The position numbers and the translations under genes are program-made. Positions 1-8,016 of a stretch of 19,744 nucleotides of DNA are shown piece by piece; position 1 is the first letter of the stretch; each line of letters starts with the position of its first letter. Source of the DNA: Sphingomonadales bacterium (GTDB lineage Bacteria; Pseudomonadota; Alphaproteobacteria; Sphingomonadales; Sphingomonadaceae); contig JAIYAA010000188.1 of assembly GCA_027489295.1 (NCBI GenBank), positions 1-19,744 on the forward strand, given 5' to 3'. Under the pieces are notes generated by a model. It was not told where the DNA came from. It saw nothing but the letters and a program-made list of their open reading frames with translations, and searched no databases.

Positions 1-305
1 AGATCCGCGCGTACCCGCGCCGCCAGCGCCAGCCGGCGCGGATCGCGGCGGGCAACAGGGGTGAGCGCCTCGCTCAGCCAGTCGCGCACCGGCAGCCGGC
101 GGCCGTTTGCCTCGATCCACGGACCGGCCCAGCCGCTGCGCGCGCTGGCCTGGGCGATGAGCTGGAGCACCATGAAGCTGTAGCGGGGGCGCTCGCAGGT
201 CGTGCTCAGCCGATCGAGCACCGCCGGCAGGTCCAGCGGCGGGGCAGGAGAGGCCGCATCCGGCGCGGCTGGGGGAGCGGCGGCGAAGAGATCGTGCTGG
301 AACAT
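1..305 (-). CDS. Hypothetical protein, N-terminal part (runs off left edge)
   Basis: An ATG at 305-303 on the minus strand opens about 101 codons without a stop to the window edge. The product begins MFQHDLFAAAPPAAPDAAS. A Pro/Ala-rich linker of about 25 residues is followed by a probable helical region (LPAVLDRLSTTCERPRYSFMVLQLIAQAS) and a basic stretch rich in Arg and Trp. I do not recognise the family. The bases before the ATG are a poor ribosome-binding match, so the start is uncertain. Codon use is high-GC like the neighbours, which supports real coding. It is transcribed away from the PAP2 gene at 552, and the roughly 245 bases between them hold inverted repeats. No function is proposed. 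Confidence 0.6.
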   Translation of the reverse strand, partial: MFQHDLFAAAPPAAPDAASPAPPLDLPAVLDRLSTTCERPRYSFMVLQLIAQASARSGWAGPWIEANGRRLPVRDWLSEALTPVARRDPRRLALAARVRAD

Positions 306-377
306 AGCAGGAATCTAAGCACATCGCGATTCGCCTGTGAATCCCTTGCGTGCGGCGCGTGCCACTTGGACCAGCCA

Positions 378-436
378 TGGCACTTTGCCATCCGGCAAAA
401 CAAACGGTCGTGGCACTTCACCCCGGGTAAAGTGCC
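378..436. promoter_or_regulatory. Clustered inverted repeats in a divergent intergenic region (operator candidate)
   Basis: The stretch between the divergent genes starting at 305 (-) and 552 (+) holds two adjacent dyads. TTTGCC (384-389) and GGCAAA (394-399) flank a four-base spacer. A near-perfect 25-base palindrome covers 412-436, with GGCACTT on the left and AAGTGCC on the right; 11 of 12 positions pair around the central base 424. The octamer TGGCACTT occurs at 378-385 and again at 411-418, 33 bases apart, which is about three helical turns. The large palindrome lies about midway between the two start codons, as expected for a shared operator. The regulator is unknown. The spacing does not fit a sigma-54 promoter. 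The rest of 306-551 shows nothing else I can name. Confidence 0.4.
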
Positions 437-551
437 GTTCACGGCAGGTTCCGCCGTTGGGCTAGGCGTGGGCAGAAGGTCGCGCTAGGGTCGGACACGG
501 CGCGCGGGCGATGGCAGGCGGGTCGCCCCGCTAGTTCGACGAGCCCTTGCA

Positions 552-1535
552 TTGACCGATCCCCCCCGCTCCACCACGCTTTCCGCCTCCTCGCCCGTGT
601 TTCCGACGCTGCGTGTCGACGCCGGATCCGCGATCGGCTTCTCCGCACGACAGGTGCGGCTGGGAGTTCTGGCGGCAGTGGCGGCATGCGCCGCGCTGCT
701 CTGGCGCGCCGGGCTCGGCATCGACCCGTTCGCGCGCAGCAACATCGCCTATTATGCGATTTTGGCGCTGGGGCCGTTGGTCCGCGGCTGGTGCTTGCGC
801 GATCGCCGTCGCTGGAGCCTGGTCCTGGCCGACGTGGTGGAATATTATTCGCTGTTCATGGCGCTGGCGCTGATCGGTGCGGTCAGCTCCTACCCCGTCG
901 CCGCGCTGAGCGAGGGCTTTGCCGATGCAGGGTTGCAGCGAATGGACGAGCTGCTGCAGTTCGACTGGCTGGCCTGGTATCGCACCGTTGCCGCGCACCG
1001 TTCGCTACAGCTGCTCGGCATCGCCGCCTATCAGAGCATCTTCCTGACGCCCGCCCTGCTGCTCGGCTGGTTCGCGCTGACCGGCCAGCGCCGCCAGGCG
1101 CACCGCTTTCTCGCGGCCTTCGCGATCGCCGCGGCGCTGACGCTGGCGATCTACAGTCAGATGCCGGCGGTGGGGCCATTCTCCTATCTGTGGCACGGCC
1201 CAATCCCGTACATGCCGGTAAGCGAGCTGTGGCAGCCCGATTTAATTCCGGCGTTGCGGGATCATACGCTCACCACCGTCGATGTAGGGCAGCTGCGCGG
1301 GCTCGTCTCGGCGCCGAGTTTCCATGCGGCGTCGGCAACGCTCTACATCGCCGCGGCACAACGCTGCGGTCCGCTGCGCTGGTGGCTGACCGCCATCCCC
1401 TGCGCGATGCTGGTGTCGACCCCGGTGGAGGGCACGCACTATCTGATCGACCTGATTCTCGGCGCGGGCGTCGCGCTGGTCGCGTGGTTCTTCGCCTCGC
1501 TGCTGATGCGCTGGCGGGTGCGCACCGCCGGCTGA
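552..1535 (+). CDS. PAP2-superfamily membrane protein (Aur1/inositolphosphotransferase-like)
   Basis: This 327-residue integral membrane protein has hydrophobic segments at roughly 36-52, 65-80, 97-118, 152-175, 186-203, 277-290 and 301-318. The family signature is in the C-terminal half: PSFHAASATLY (about 255-265, His258) followed by GTHYLIDLILG (about 294-304, His296 and Asp300). These correspond to the second and third phosphatase motifs of PAP2 enzymes of the Aur1/Ipt1-like type. Such proteins act on lipid phosphates or transfer lipid headgroups at the membrane; the substrate cannot be read from sequence. The chosen start is TTG at 552 with no convincing ribosome-binding site. A GTG at 597 is an alternative and would shorten the cytoplasmic N-terminus by 15 residues. 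It converges on the receiver gene, with stop codons only two bases apart. Confidence 0.8.
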   Translation: MTDPPRSTTLSASSPVFPTLRVDAGSAIGFSARQVRLGVLAAVAACAALLWRAGLGIDPFARSNIAYYAILALGPLVRGWCLRDRRRWSLVLADVVEYYSLFMALALIGAVSSYPVAALSEGFADAGLQRMDELLQFDWLAWYRTVAAHRSLQLLGIAAYQSIFLTPALLLGWFALTGQRRQAHRFLAAFAIAAALTLAIYSQMPAVGPFSYLWHGPIPYMPVSELWQPDLIPALRDHTLTTVDVGQLRGLVSAPSFHAASATLYIAAAQRCGPLRWWLTAIPCAMLVSTPVEGTHYLIDLILGAGVALVAWFFASLLMRWRVRTAG

Positions 1536-1547
1536 CGTCAGCCGGCG
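1526..1547. repeat. 22-base perfect palindrome spanning two convergent stop codons
   Basis: The half-site CGCCGGCTGAC (1526-1536) is followed directly by its exact reverse complement (1537-1547). The TGA stop of the PAP2 gene (1533-1535) and the TGA of the receiver gene on the other strand (1540-1538) sit symmetrically inside it, so both proteins end in Ala-Gly. On RNA from either strand it could fold into a GC-rich hairpin, but no T-tract follows on either side. A bidirectional transcription end or mRNA 3'-end stabiliser is possible; a protein-binding site is an alternative. Confidence 0.5.
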
Positions 1548-1891
1548 AAGACGCCTTCCACCGCGGCGCGCAGCGCGCTCGGCGAGCAGGGTTTGGAGCA
1601 GACCACCGCATGCGGATAGCGACCGCGAAGCGATGTCGCGTCGGCATGGCCCGAATGGAAGATGATCGGCACACCCGCATCGCGGAGGACGTCTGCCGCC
1701 GGGAACACCTCGCCATCGGTCAGGCGAACGTCGAGGATGGCACAGCCGGGGAGATGGTTGGCAACGGCCTCCAGCGCTTCGGCAACCGACACATAGGGCC
1801 CGTCGACCGCGAAGCCGGCCTCTTCCACCACATCCTGCACGTCCAGCGCCACGAAAAGCTCATCCTCGATGAGCATCACCGTCTTCGTCAT
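1538..1891 (-). CDS. Receiver-only response regulator (CheY-like, no output domain)
   Basis: This 117-residue protein is a single receiver domain. It shows the acidic pair Glu9-Asp10 (LIEDE), the phosphoacceptor Asp54 (AILDVRL), the switch Ser80 (IIFHSG) and the conserved Lys100 followed by Pro (CSKP). There is no DNA-binding or enzymatic domain. The start used is ATG at 1891-1889; an in-frame TTG two codons upstream is possible. The 5' end overlaps the 3' end of the kinase gene by about 32 bases, so the two are probably translationally coupled and the kinase is the obvious phosphodonor. It lacks the PFxFATGY signature of SdrG-type (FAT GUY) regulators of the sphingomonad stress response. It could act by protein contact or as a phosphate sink. 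Family certain, target unknown. Confidence 0.9.
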   Translation of the reverse strand: MTKTVMLIEDELFVALDVQDVVEEAGFAVDGPYVSVAEALEAVANHLPGCAILDVRLTDGEVFPAADVLRDAGVPIIFHSGHADATSLRGRYPHAVVCSKPCSPSALRAAVEGVFAG

Positions 1892-4800
1892 TCGCAAGCA
1901 CTTTCGCAGGCAGATGGATCTGAATGGCGAAGGTACGATCCTCCGCGGTTCGCGTTACGGAAACGCCCAGCTGGCGCGACGAGGTCTGCACCAGGATCGT
2001 GCCGAAGCCGGTGCCCGACTCCACGGATACGGGCCGGTCGCCCGTCTCGCGCCAATCGAGCCGAACGCCGTCCGGAACGCGCTGCCACGCCACGTCGAGC
2101 GTACCCGACGCGGGCCCCAACGCCCCATATTTGACCGAGTTCGTCGCCCATTCGTGCAGCATCAACGCAAGCGGCGACAAACAGGTCCGATGAATCTTCA
2201 CGCTCGGCCCGTGAATCTGGATGGCTGCATGGTCCCGATACGGGGCAAGCGTCGCCTCTACGAGCTCGGCGAGGTCGATCGATTGCAGCGGCCCGGCGGG
2301 AGAGGCCAGCGAATGGGCGCGGCCCAGTGCCGCGATGCGCTCGCGCATGTCATTGGCAAAACGGCTCACATCGTCGTGGCTGCGAGCGCCTGCCGAGATC
2401 ATGCCGCTGATGATCGCGAACAGGTTCTTCACGCGATGGTTCATCTCGCGCAGCATCAGCTCGCGCGTCTCCGCCAGCGCATATTCGGGCGTGACGTCGA
2501 TCGACACGCCGACCAGCCGGCGCGGTTCTGCGTCGTTGACCATCCGCCCGAAGGTCTTGATCCGCCGCACGCCGTCGCCGTCCTGGATGCGGTAGCTGAT
2601 CTCCAGATCGCCGCCCTGAGCGATCACGCGAGCCAGTTCGGCATCGAACAGTGGGCGATCCTCGGGATGCAGGCGTTCGAGCCGCGCGGCAGGGTCGTTC
2701 GACGGCACCTCGGCGCCGATACCCAGAATGGCGCGCGCATGGTCGTCGACCAGCGTCTCCCCGCTATCGATGCGATATTCCCAGACGGCGATGCCGCCTG
2801 CCCGGATCGCCATGTCCAGCCGCTCGCGCTCGGCCGCCAGCGCACGTTCGAGCGAGAGAGCGTCGGTGATGTCGGTCAGCACCAGCGTGGCACCGTCGGT
2901 CGTGCCGTTCTGCGCACGATAGGGAAGGGTGCGCATCGACAGCGTGCGGTTGCCGTCCTGCGTGCTCACCCGCCGTTGCAGCGGCCCCTCCCCGGCGATG
3001 ACCGCGCGCGCATCGGCCAGATAGTCAGCCCCTGCGAGGCGGCTTGCGACATCGGCGAGCGGCCGTCCGCGATCGCCCGGCTGGAGCGGGAACAGCGCCG
3101 TCGCCGCTTCGGTGAAGCTGCGGATCCGCAGATCCGCGTCGAGCACCACCACCGCCAGATCCGTCGATTCGAAGAAGTTGCGAAGATCGGAATTGGCGAC
3201 GGTAAGCTGGTCGACCTTGCTCTTCAGCTCGTCATTGACCGTGGAGAGCTCCTCGTTGGTCGACTGGAGCTCCTCGTTCATCGACATCATTTCTTCGTTG
3301 GAGCTTTTCAGCTCCTCGTTCGCGGTCTCCAGTTCCTCCACGGTGGTGCGCAGGCGATGCCGGGTGACGCGCAGTTCGTCTTCCAGCGCGTCGAGATGGT
3401 CGTCGCCCGCATCCAGCTCGGTCGCATCATCGTCCAGCGCGGGGCGGAAGGGCGCCGTTTCACGGAAGACGAACAGCAGCGTGCCGTCTGGCATCGGATC
3501 GCACACGACGTCGATCGTCTGGGCGCCATATTCCGATTCCACGGTCACGTCGCGCGCCACGACCCGCTTGCGCCGATCCCGACCCGCGCGGAGCAGCGGC
3601 CCCAGCACGTTGCGCAGGCCCGGCCGGGCAAGGCCGATTGCGCTCGATCCGCCGGTGCGAGTGACGGGGAAGTCGAAATAGCGACCCAGTCGGCCATAGG
3701 CGGCGATGATCACCCCTTCCTGGTCGAGCACCAGGCTCGCCGGCGCATAGCGATCGATCAGACGCCGGACTACGGCGGTTTCCTCTGCCCCGACGCGGCC
3801 CGACTGGCGCTCGTGCCGGTCCTCGCGCGGGCTGCGAGCGCGGGAGCTGCCCGGCAGGTCGATCGGATAATTGGGCGCCCCCGGCGAGCGCTGGAAGATA
3901 CGCGCCTGATGATCGATCGCGGGGAACAGATGGTCGAACCGGCCGATCGTCTCCGATGGGCCGAGAAACAGATATCCCTCGGGCCGGATCGCATAGTGGA
4001 GCAGCGGCATCACCGATTGCTGCAGGCGATCGTCGAAATAGATCAGCAGGTTGCGGCACGATACCAGGTCGATGCGCGAGAAGGGCGGATCCTTGACCAG
4101 GCTGTGATTGGAAAAGCGGATCATGTCGCGGATCTGTGGCACGATCTGGAAACGGTCGCTGTGCGGCAACGTGTAGCGTTCGCGCATCGCCGGCGGCAGA
4201 TCGATCAGCGCCGAGGCCGGATAGACGCCGGCACGCGCGATCTGCAGCATCTGCTCGTCGATATCGGTCGCGAAGATCTGTACGCCGGTAGCCGGCAGCG
4301 CAAGCTTGCGCGCCGCCTCGGCGAAGAGCATCGCGATACTATAGGCTTCCTCGCCGGAGGAGCAGCCAGGGATCCAGACGCGGATGTCCTCCTCGCCCGT
4401 CCAGCTGCGCATCAATGGCTCGATCACCTGGGTGCGCAGGCGATCGAACAGGTCCGCATCGCGGAAGAAGCGGGTGACGTTGATCAGCAGGTCGCGGAAC
4501 AGCGCCTCGCATTCGTCCGCGTCGGTTTTGGCGCGGGCCAGGTAGGTGCGGCCGCTGGCGATGCCCAGTACGTGCATGCGGCGTTCGATCCGCCGGACCA
4601 GCGTGGTTCGCTTGTAGCCTGAGAAGTCATGGCCAACCGCGGTACGCAGCACCTTGCACAGTTCGTCGACATGGTCGGCGACCAGCGATGCCTCCTGCCG
4701 CTGCTCCTCGCCGCCCCGATGGAAGAAGGCATGGAGACAATCGAGCATCTGCGCCGGGGGCTTGACGAAATCGACCAGCCCGGTGCCGACCGCGGACAGC

Positions 4801-5303
4801 GGCATGCCGTCGTACCGAGCGCTTTCCGGCTCCTGCACGAGGCATACTCCGCCATGTTCCTTCACCGCGCGCAGGCCGATCGTTCCGTCCGCCCCGGTGC
4901 CGGACAGGATCACGCAGGCGGCGTTGCCCTGCTGGTCGGCCGCAAGCGAAAGGAAGAAGTCGTCGATCGGGCGGCGCAGGCCGCGCGGCTGGGCGAAATC
5001 GGTGAGCTCCAGCGTGCCGCCGCGGATTGCGAGACCGTGACCGGGCGGGATGATGTAGACCTTGTCGGCCTCGATCCGCTCGCCGCCCTCGCACTGCAGC
5101 ACCTCCAGGCTAGTCTGGCGGTCCAGAAGCTGTGCGAGCATGCTTTCATGATTTGGATCGAGGTGCTGCACGATCACGAAGGCCATGCCCGTCGGCCCGC
5201 GCGCCGGGGCGAGCATCTCGCGCAGCGCCTCGAGCCCTCCGGCCGAGGCGCCGATTCCCACCACGGGGAGGGGAGCGGTCTTTGGTTCGAACGGCGCGTT
5301 CAA
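1860..5303 (-). CDS. CheB-CheR-PAS-PAS-HWE hybrid sensor histidine kinase
   Basis: A 1147-residue cytoplasmic signalling protein with no membrane segment. Domains in order: CheB methylesterase (about 12-192) with an intact triad Ser20 (GASAGG), His47 (QHLDP) and Asp139 (GTGADG); CheR methyltransferase (about 205-475) with the SAM loop IPGCSSGEEAYS and VSCRNLLIYF; a linker with PAS-like sequence (about 510-620); a heptad-rich coiled coil (about 635-705, repeated NEEL/NDEL); a PAS domain (about 707-815); a second PAS (about 825-940); and an HWE kinase core (about 947-1135). The core has His956 in MNHRVKN, HEWATNS as N-box, the WRE motif (1084-1086) and glycines at GTGFGT. CheB has no receiver domain in front of it. 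The start is TTG at 5303, sharing TTGA with the stop of the LOV gene; no ATG is near. Neither PAS carries the LOV cysteine motif. No methyl-accepting protein is encoded in the window, so the substrate of the CheB/CheR parts is unknown. Confidence 0.92.
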   Translation of the reverse strand: MNAPFEPKTAPLPVVGIGASAGGLEALREMLAPARGPTGMAFVIVQHLDPNHESMLAQLLDRQTSLEVLQCEGGERIEADKVYIIPPGHGLAIRGGTLELTDFAQPRGLRRPIDDFFLSLAADQQGNAACVILSGTGADGTIGLRAVKEHGGVCLVQEPESARYDGMPLSAVGTGLVDFVKPPAQMLDCLHAFFHRGGEEQRQEASLVADHVDELCKVLRTAVGHDFSGYKRTTLVRRIERRMHVLGIASGRTYLARAKTDADECEALFRDLLINVTRFFRDADLFDRLRTQVIEPLMRSWTGEEDIRVWIPGCSSGEEAYSIAMLFAEAARKLALPATGVQIFATDIDEQMLQIARAGVYPASALIDLPPAMRERYTLPHSDRFQIVPQIRDMIRFSNHSLVKDPPFSRIDLVSCRNLLIYFDDRLQQSVMPLLHYAIRPEGYLFLGPSETIGRFDHLFPAIDHQARIFQRSPGAPNYPIDLPGSSRARSPREDRHERQSGRVGAEETAVVRRLIDRYAPASLVLDQEGVIIAAYGRLGRYFDFPVTRTGGSSAIGLARPGLRNVLGPLLRAGRDRRKRVVARDVTVESEYGAQTIDVVCDPMPDGTLLFVFRETAPFRPALDDDATELDAGDDHLDALEDELRVTRHRLRTTVEELETANEELKSSNEEMMSMNEELQSTNEELSTVNDELKSKVDQLTVANSDLRNFFESTDLAVVVLDADLRIRSFTEAATALFPLQPGDRGRPLADVASRLAGADYLADARAVIAGEGPLQRRVSTQDGNRTLSMRTLPYRAQNGTTDGATLVLTDITDALSLERALAAERERLDMAIRAGGIAVWEYRIDSGETLVDDHARAILGIGAEVPSNDPAARLERLHPEDRPLFDAELARVIAQGGDLEISYRIQDGDGVRRIKTFGRMVNDAEPRRLVGVSIDVTPEYALAETRELMLREMNHRVKNLFAIISGMISAGARSHDDVSRFANDMRERIAALGRAHSLASPAGPLQSIDLAELVEATLAPYRDHAAIQIHGPSVKIHRTCLSPLALMLHEWATNSVKYGALGPASGTLDVAWQRVPDGVRLDWRETGDRPVSVESGTGFGTILVQTSSRQLGVSVTRTAEDRTFAIQIHLPAKVLANDEDGDAHRG

Positions 5304-5860
5304 AGGAAGCTGCTCGTATCGAGATCGGCCAGCGTCATCTTGGCCTGAGCGATGGTCGCGGCCGTGTTGGCGATGGTGATCAACGTCCCCTCCACCGCAA
5401 TGCCGCTTTCCGCCACGACCGGTGCCAGGCGTGCGATCGCTTGTCCGAGCGCAACGTCATACTGCGCCAGGCGCTCGGGCTGGGTGCGGCTGACGTCGAA
5501 CTGCGAGGCGAAAATATAGCGGGTTTCCCCGGAAAGCGTGCGCAGCTTCGACATGTAAAGCAGGTTGACGAAGGGCGAGCCGTCCTTGCGGAAGTTGACG
5601 ATGGCGGTGCGCACGCTGGCCTGCCCATCGTCGCCCAGAAACGCGTGGATGCGGTCGCGCGCCTCCTGATTATCGCTATCGCCCTGCAGAAACCGGCAAT
5701 TCTGGCCGACGATCTCGCTGGCCGCATAGCCGGTGAGGTCGCGGAAGCGCTGGTTGGTGAGCAGCAGCGGATGATCGCCCGCCGCCTCTCCAAGCGAGAG
5801 CGCCACCGGCGAGCTCTCGAAATACTCGCGCAGGGCCTGGGGTAGTTCGACGGGGATCAC
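5300..5860 (-). CDS. Stand-alone LOV-domain blue-light photoreceptor
   Basis: This 186-residue protein is one LOV-type PAS domain (about 10-125) with a mostly helical tail (about 126-180). It carries the canonical flavin-adduct motif GQNCRFLQG (52-60), with photoactive Cys55. The other flavin contacts of LOV domains are present: Asn89 (NFRKDG), Asn99 (FVNLLY) and Gln120 (FASQFDVS). By family knowledge, blue light would form a reversible cysteine-FMN adduct. There is no kinase, HTH or other output domain, so signalling must go through the tail or a partner. The start is GTG at 5860-5858; an upstream ATG reads into an early stop, and a GAGG lies about 12 bases before the GTG. It is first in the operon, and its TGA overlaps the TTG of the kinase gene, which strongly suggests the kinase is the partner. 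Confidence 0.92.
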   Translation of the reverse strand: MIPVELPQALREYFESSPVALSLGEAAGDHPLLLTNQRFRDLTGYAASEIVGQNCRFLQGDSDNQEARDRIHAFLGDDGQASVRTAIVNFRKDGSPFVNLLYMSKLRTLSGETRYIFASQFDVSRTQPERLAQYDVALGQAIARLAPVVAESGIAVEGTLITIANTAATIAQAKMTLADLDTSSFL

Positions 5861-6005
5861 GCTTGCTCAAACCTCATTGGGGAAGCAGAACGGCCTGTCC
5901 CGGAAACTGATCCAAGATATGCGCGATCCCTATTTGAAACAAGCATTTGCACCGGCGGCGTGAATGCAGCCGCATGCCAGCGAACTAGTTACGATAGCGC
6001 ATCGA

Positions 6006-7901
6006 TTATTGCCGGTAGGCGGCGTCGCCCCACACGATCGGTAGGCGTTCGTTGCCCGCGCCGGGTGCGCGTGCGACCAGCTCGACCATCTTCACGCCGG
6101 TGACGTTCACCTCGATCGGCTGGGCGACGGCACCGCGGCGAAGGGGGGCGCTCGTCGCAAGGAGGCGACGGTCCCCATAGACGGCAAAGGTGACGCGCCG
6201 GGCGCTATCGGTCGCGGAATCGTCGACGCCGACCGAGACGGTCAGCCGCCGATAGCCCGGGTTGCGCACCTCGAGCCGCGAGTTGGCCAGCACGCCCAGT
6301 CCGGCGGTGAAATGCCTGCCCGCCACCGCCAGCTCGCGGCCATAGGGCGTGCTGTCGGCCTGTGCGCCGCCCCAGCCGGCGTAGAGCGGCCGCTGGCCGG
6401 CACCGCGCGTGTTCGTCCAGGCGACCACCGCGCGGTGGATCATGGGATCGGGCATGGGGCTGGTGACGCCGTCCACCGCCGGGTTCACGATTCCCGGCAG
6501 TTCGGAGAGATAGAAGCCGTCCGCCAGCAGCCGCGGGCCCGCGGCCCGGAACACCAGGGCCTCGTGCGGCGCGAGCTTGAACCGGGTCTCCTTGCGGAAG
6601 CGTGTCCCGGCGCCGGTCCAAAGGTCGGTCAGCGTCACCTCGGCATCGTCGCGGAGCTTGAGGTGTTGGGCGGTCAGGATCGCCTCGGTCGGCGCCGCGC
6701 TGCGGTTGAACAGTGCGACGGCCTTGGTGCCATTGGCCAGCGTCTTGACCAAAATCTGGAAATCGTCGCTGTCGAAGGCGAGCACCGCCTGGTTGCCGGC
6801 TGGGTCCTGATCGATCGCGATCAGCGCGGCGTTGCCGAAAATGTCCATCAGCGATTGCGGCGTGGTCCGCAGGTCGGCGCCGATCAGCAGCGGGGCGGAG
6901 ACCATCGCCCAGAGCGCGAAGTGCGATCGCGCCTCGGTCAGATGGTCGGCATCGAACTCGCCCTTGCCGATGAACAGCATGTCGGGATCGTTCCAGGAGC
7001 CGGGGTGCGCGTAGAGCGGACGCCGTGCAGCGGTATCGAAGTTGGTGAGCAGCCGCGTCCAGTGCGGCGTGATGTCGTCGCTGGTGCGCGAGATGTTGCC
7101 CACGTCCTTCGCCCAGCTGCGAACATCGGCCGAACCCCAGATGCACAGCGAGAGCAGATAGTCGCCATCCGGGTTGGCACGGACCAGCGCGGCCTTCACC
7201 TGTTCGAACATCGCGCGTACCGCCGGGATGTTCGATCGGGTGATGCTGTCGAGATCGAGCAGCGGGGGCAGCGCGCGGTGGCGGCCGGCGCGGACCAGCG
7301 GGCTCTCCTCGCCATAGGCGCGCAGACCGCAGCCATCGATCTTGATGTAATCGAAGCCCCAGTCGCCGAAATAGAGCGCGATGTCCCGCTCGATATGGCC
7401 ATAGAGCCCCACTTCACGTTCGAGCACGCTGCCGCGCGGCAGATTGGGTTCGTTCGGGCCATAGGCCTGGGCACAGGTATTGCGGCCGAGATCGGTGTAG
7501 ATCCCCGCCTTCAGCCCCATTGCGTGGAGCCGGTCGGTAAAGGGCTTGAACGACGTCGCGCCATCGGCGGTGCGCGCCGAGGGAAACTTGTCCGCGCGCA
7601 CCAGCATCCGTCCGTCCGCGCGGCGGTGATCCCACCAGCCCTCGTCGAGATTGACGTAGCGATAGCCCTTCGCCGCCAGACCGGAATCGACGATCTTCCG
7701 CGCCGAGGCGAGGACCTTCTCTTCATCGACATCGGTGGCGAAGGCGTTCCAGCTGTTCCACCCCATCGGCGGCGTGGCGGCGCGACCGGCGGTGTTGGCG
7801 GACCAGCGACCGGTGGGGGCGAGCGGATCGCGCGGTGCCGCGTGCGCGATCCCCGATGCCAGCAGCATCGCCGCCATGCCTGCCAAGGTCCTGATCGCCA
7901 T
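6006..7901 (-). CDS. Secreted GH27 alpha-galactosidase with C-terminal NPCBM domain
   Basis: A 631-residue glycoside hydrolase, predicted to release terminal alpha-galactosyl residues. A signal peptide (1-21, ending SGIAHA) precedes the catalytic barrel. GH27 features are PPMGWNSWNAF (about 44-54), LDEGWW (85-90), the nucleophile Asp189 in YIKIDGCG and the acid/base Asp276 in RTSDDI, and SWNDPDML (302-309). A C-terminal beta domain (about 375-455) is followed by an NPCBM-type carbohydrate-binding module (about 500-628, with YAGWGG, a GLGVLANS segment and VGVDD). The start ATG at 7901-7899 follows GGGGAGAGG at good spacing; a longer reading frame exists but would bury the signal peptide. It is divergent from the halogenase gene, with about 115 bases between starts. 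It probably acts on plant galactosides in the periplasm or outside. Other alpha-galactosidic or beta-arabinopyranosidic substrates of the family are possible. Confidence 0.92.
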   Translation of the reverse strand: MAIRTLAGMAAMLLASGIAHAAPRDPLAPTGRWSANTAGRAATPPMGWNSWNAFATDVDEEKVLASARKIVDSGLAAKGYRYVNLDEGWWDHRRADGRMLVRADKFPSARTADGATSFKPFTDRLHAMGLKAGIYTDLGRNTCAQAYGPNEPNLPRGSVLEREVGLYGHIERDIALYFGDWGFDYIKIDGCGLRAYGEESPLVRAGRHRALPPLLDLDSITRSNIPAVRAMFEQVKAALVRANPDGDYLLSLCIWGSADVRSWAKDVGNISRTSDDITPHWTRLLTNFDTAARRPLYAHPGSWNDPDMLFIGKGEFDADHLTEARSHFALWAMVSAPLLIGADLRTTPQSLMDIFGNAALIAIDQDPAGNQAVLAFDSDDFQILVKTLANGTKAVALFNRSAAPTEAILTAQHLKLRDDAEVTLTDLWTGAGTRFRKETRFKLAPHEALVFRAAGPRLLADGFYLSELPGIVNPAVDGVTSPMPDPMIHRAVVAWTNTRGAGQRPLYAGWGGAQADSTPYGRELAVAGRHFTAGLGVLANSRLEVRNPGYRRLTVSVGVDDSATDSARRVTFAVYGDRRLLATSAPLRRGAVAQPIEVNVTGVKMVELVARAPGAGNERLPIVWGDAAYRQ

Positions 7902-8016
7902 GCATCCTCTCCCCTCGTCCACTTGTCGGACTAAGCGTAGCGTAACGCCCAAGGCAAATGCTTTCCCCATGGGCGAGGCCATTGCCCCGCGCGCGGCTGC
8001 GCCCTAGCAAGGGCCG

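Noticed and set aside
378..440. Possible sigma-54 promoter because of the TGGCAC hexamers
   Set aside because: The required GC element at the right distance from TGGCAC is missing for both copies.
1869..4622. 917-codon open frame on the plus strand, antisense to the kinase gene
   Set aside because: It is the mirror of a well-supported multidomain gene in high-GC DNA. Its translation is rich in Arg, Gln, Ala and His, with no recognisable domain.
6312..7934. 540-codon plus-strand frame opposite the alpha-galactosidase
   Set aside because: Shadow frame; the minus strand has catalytic motifs and a signal peptide.
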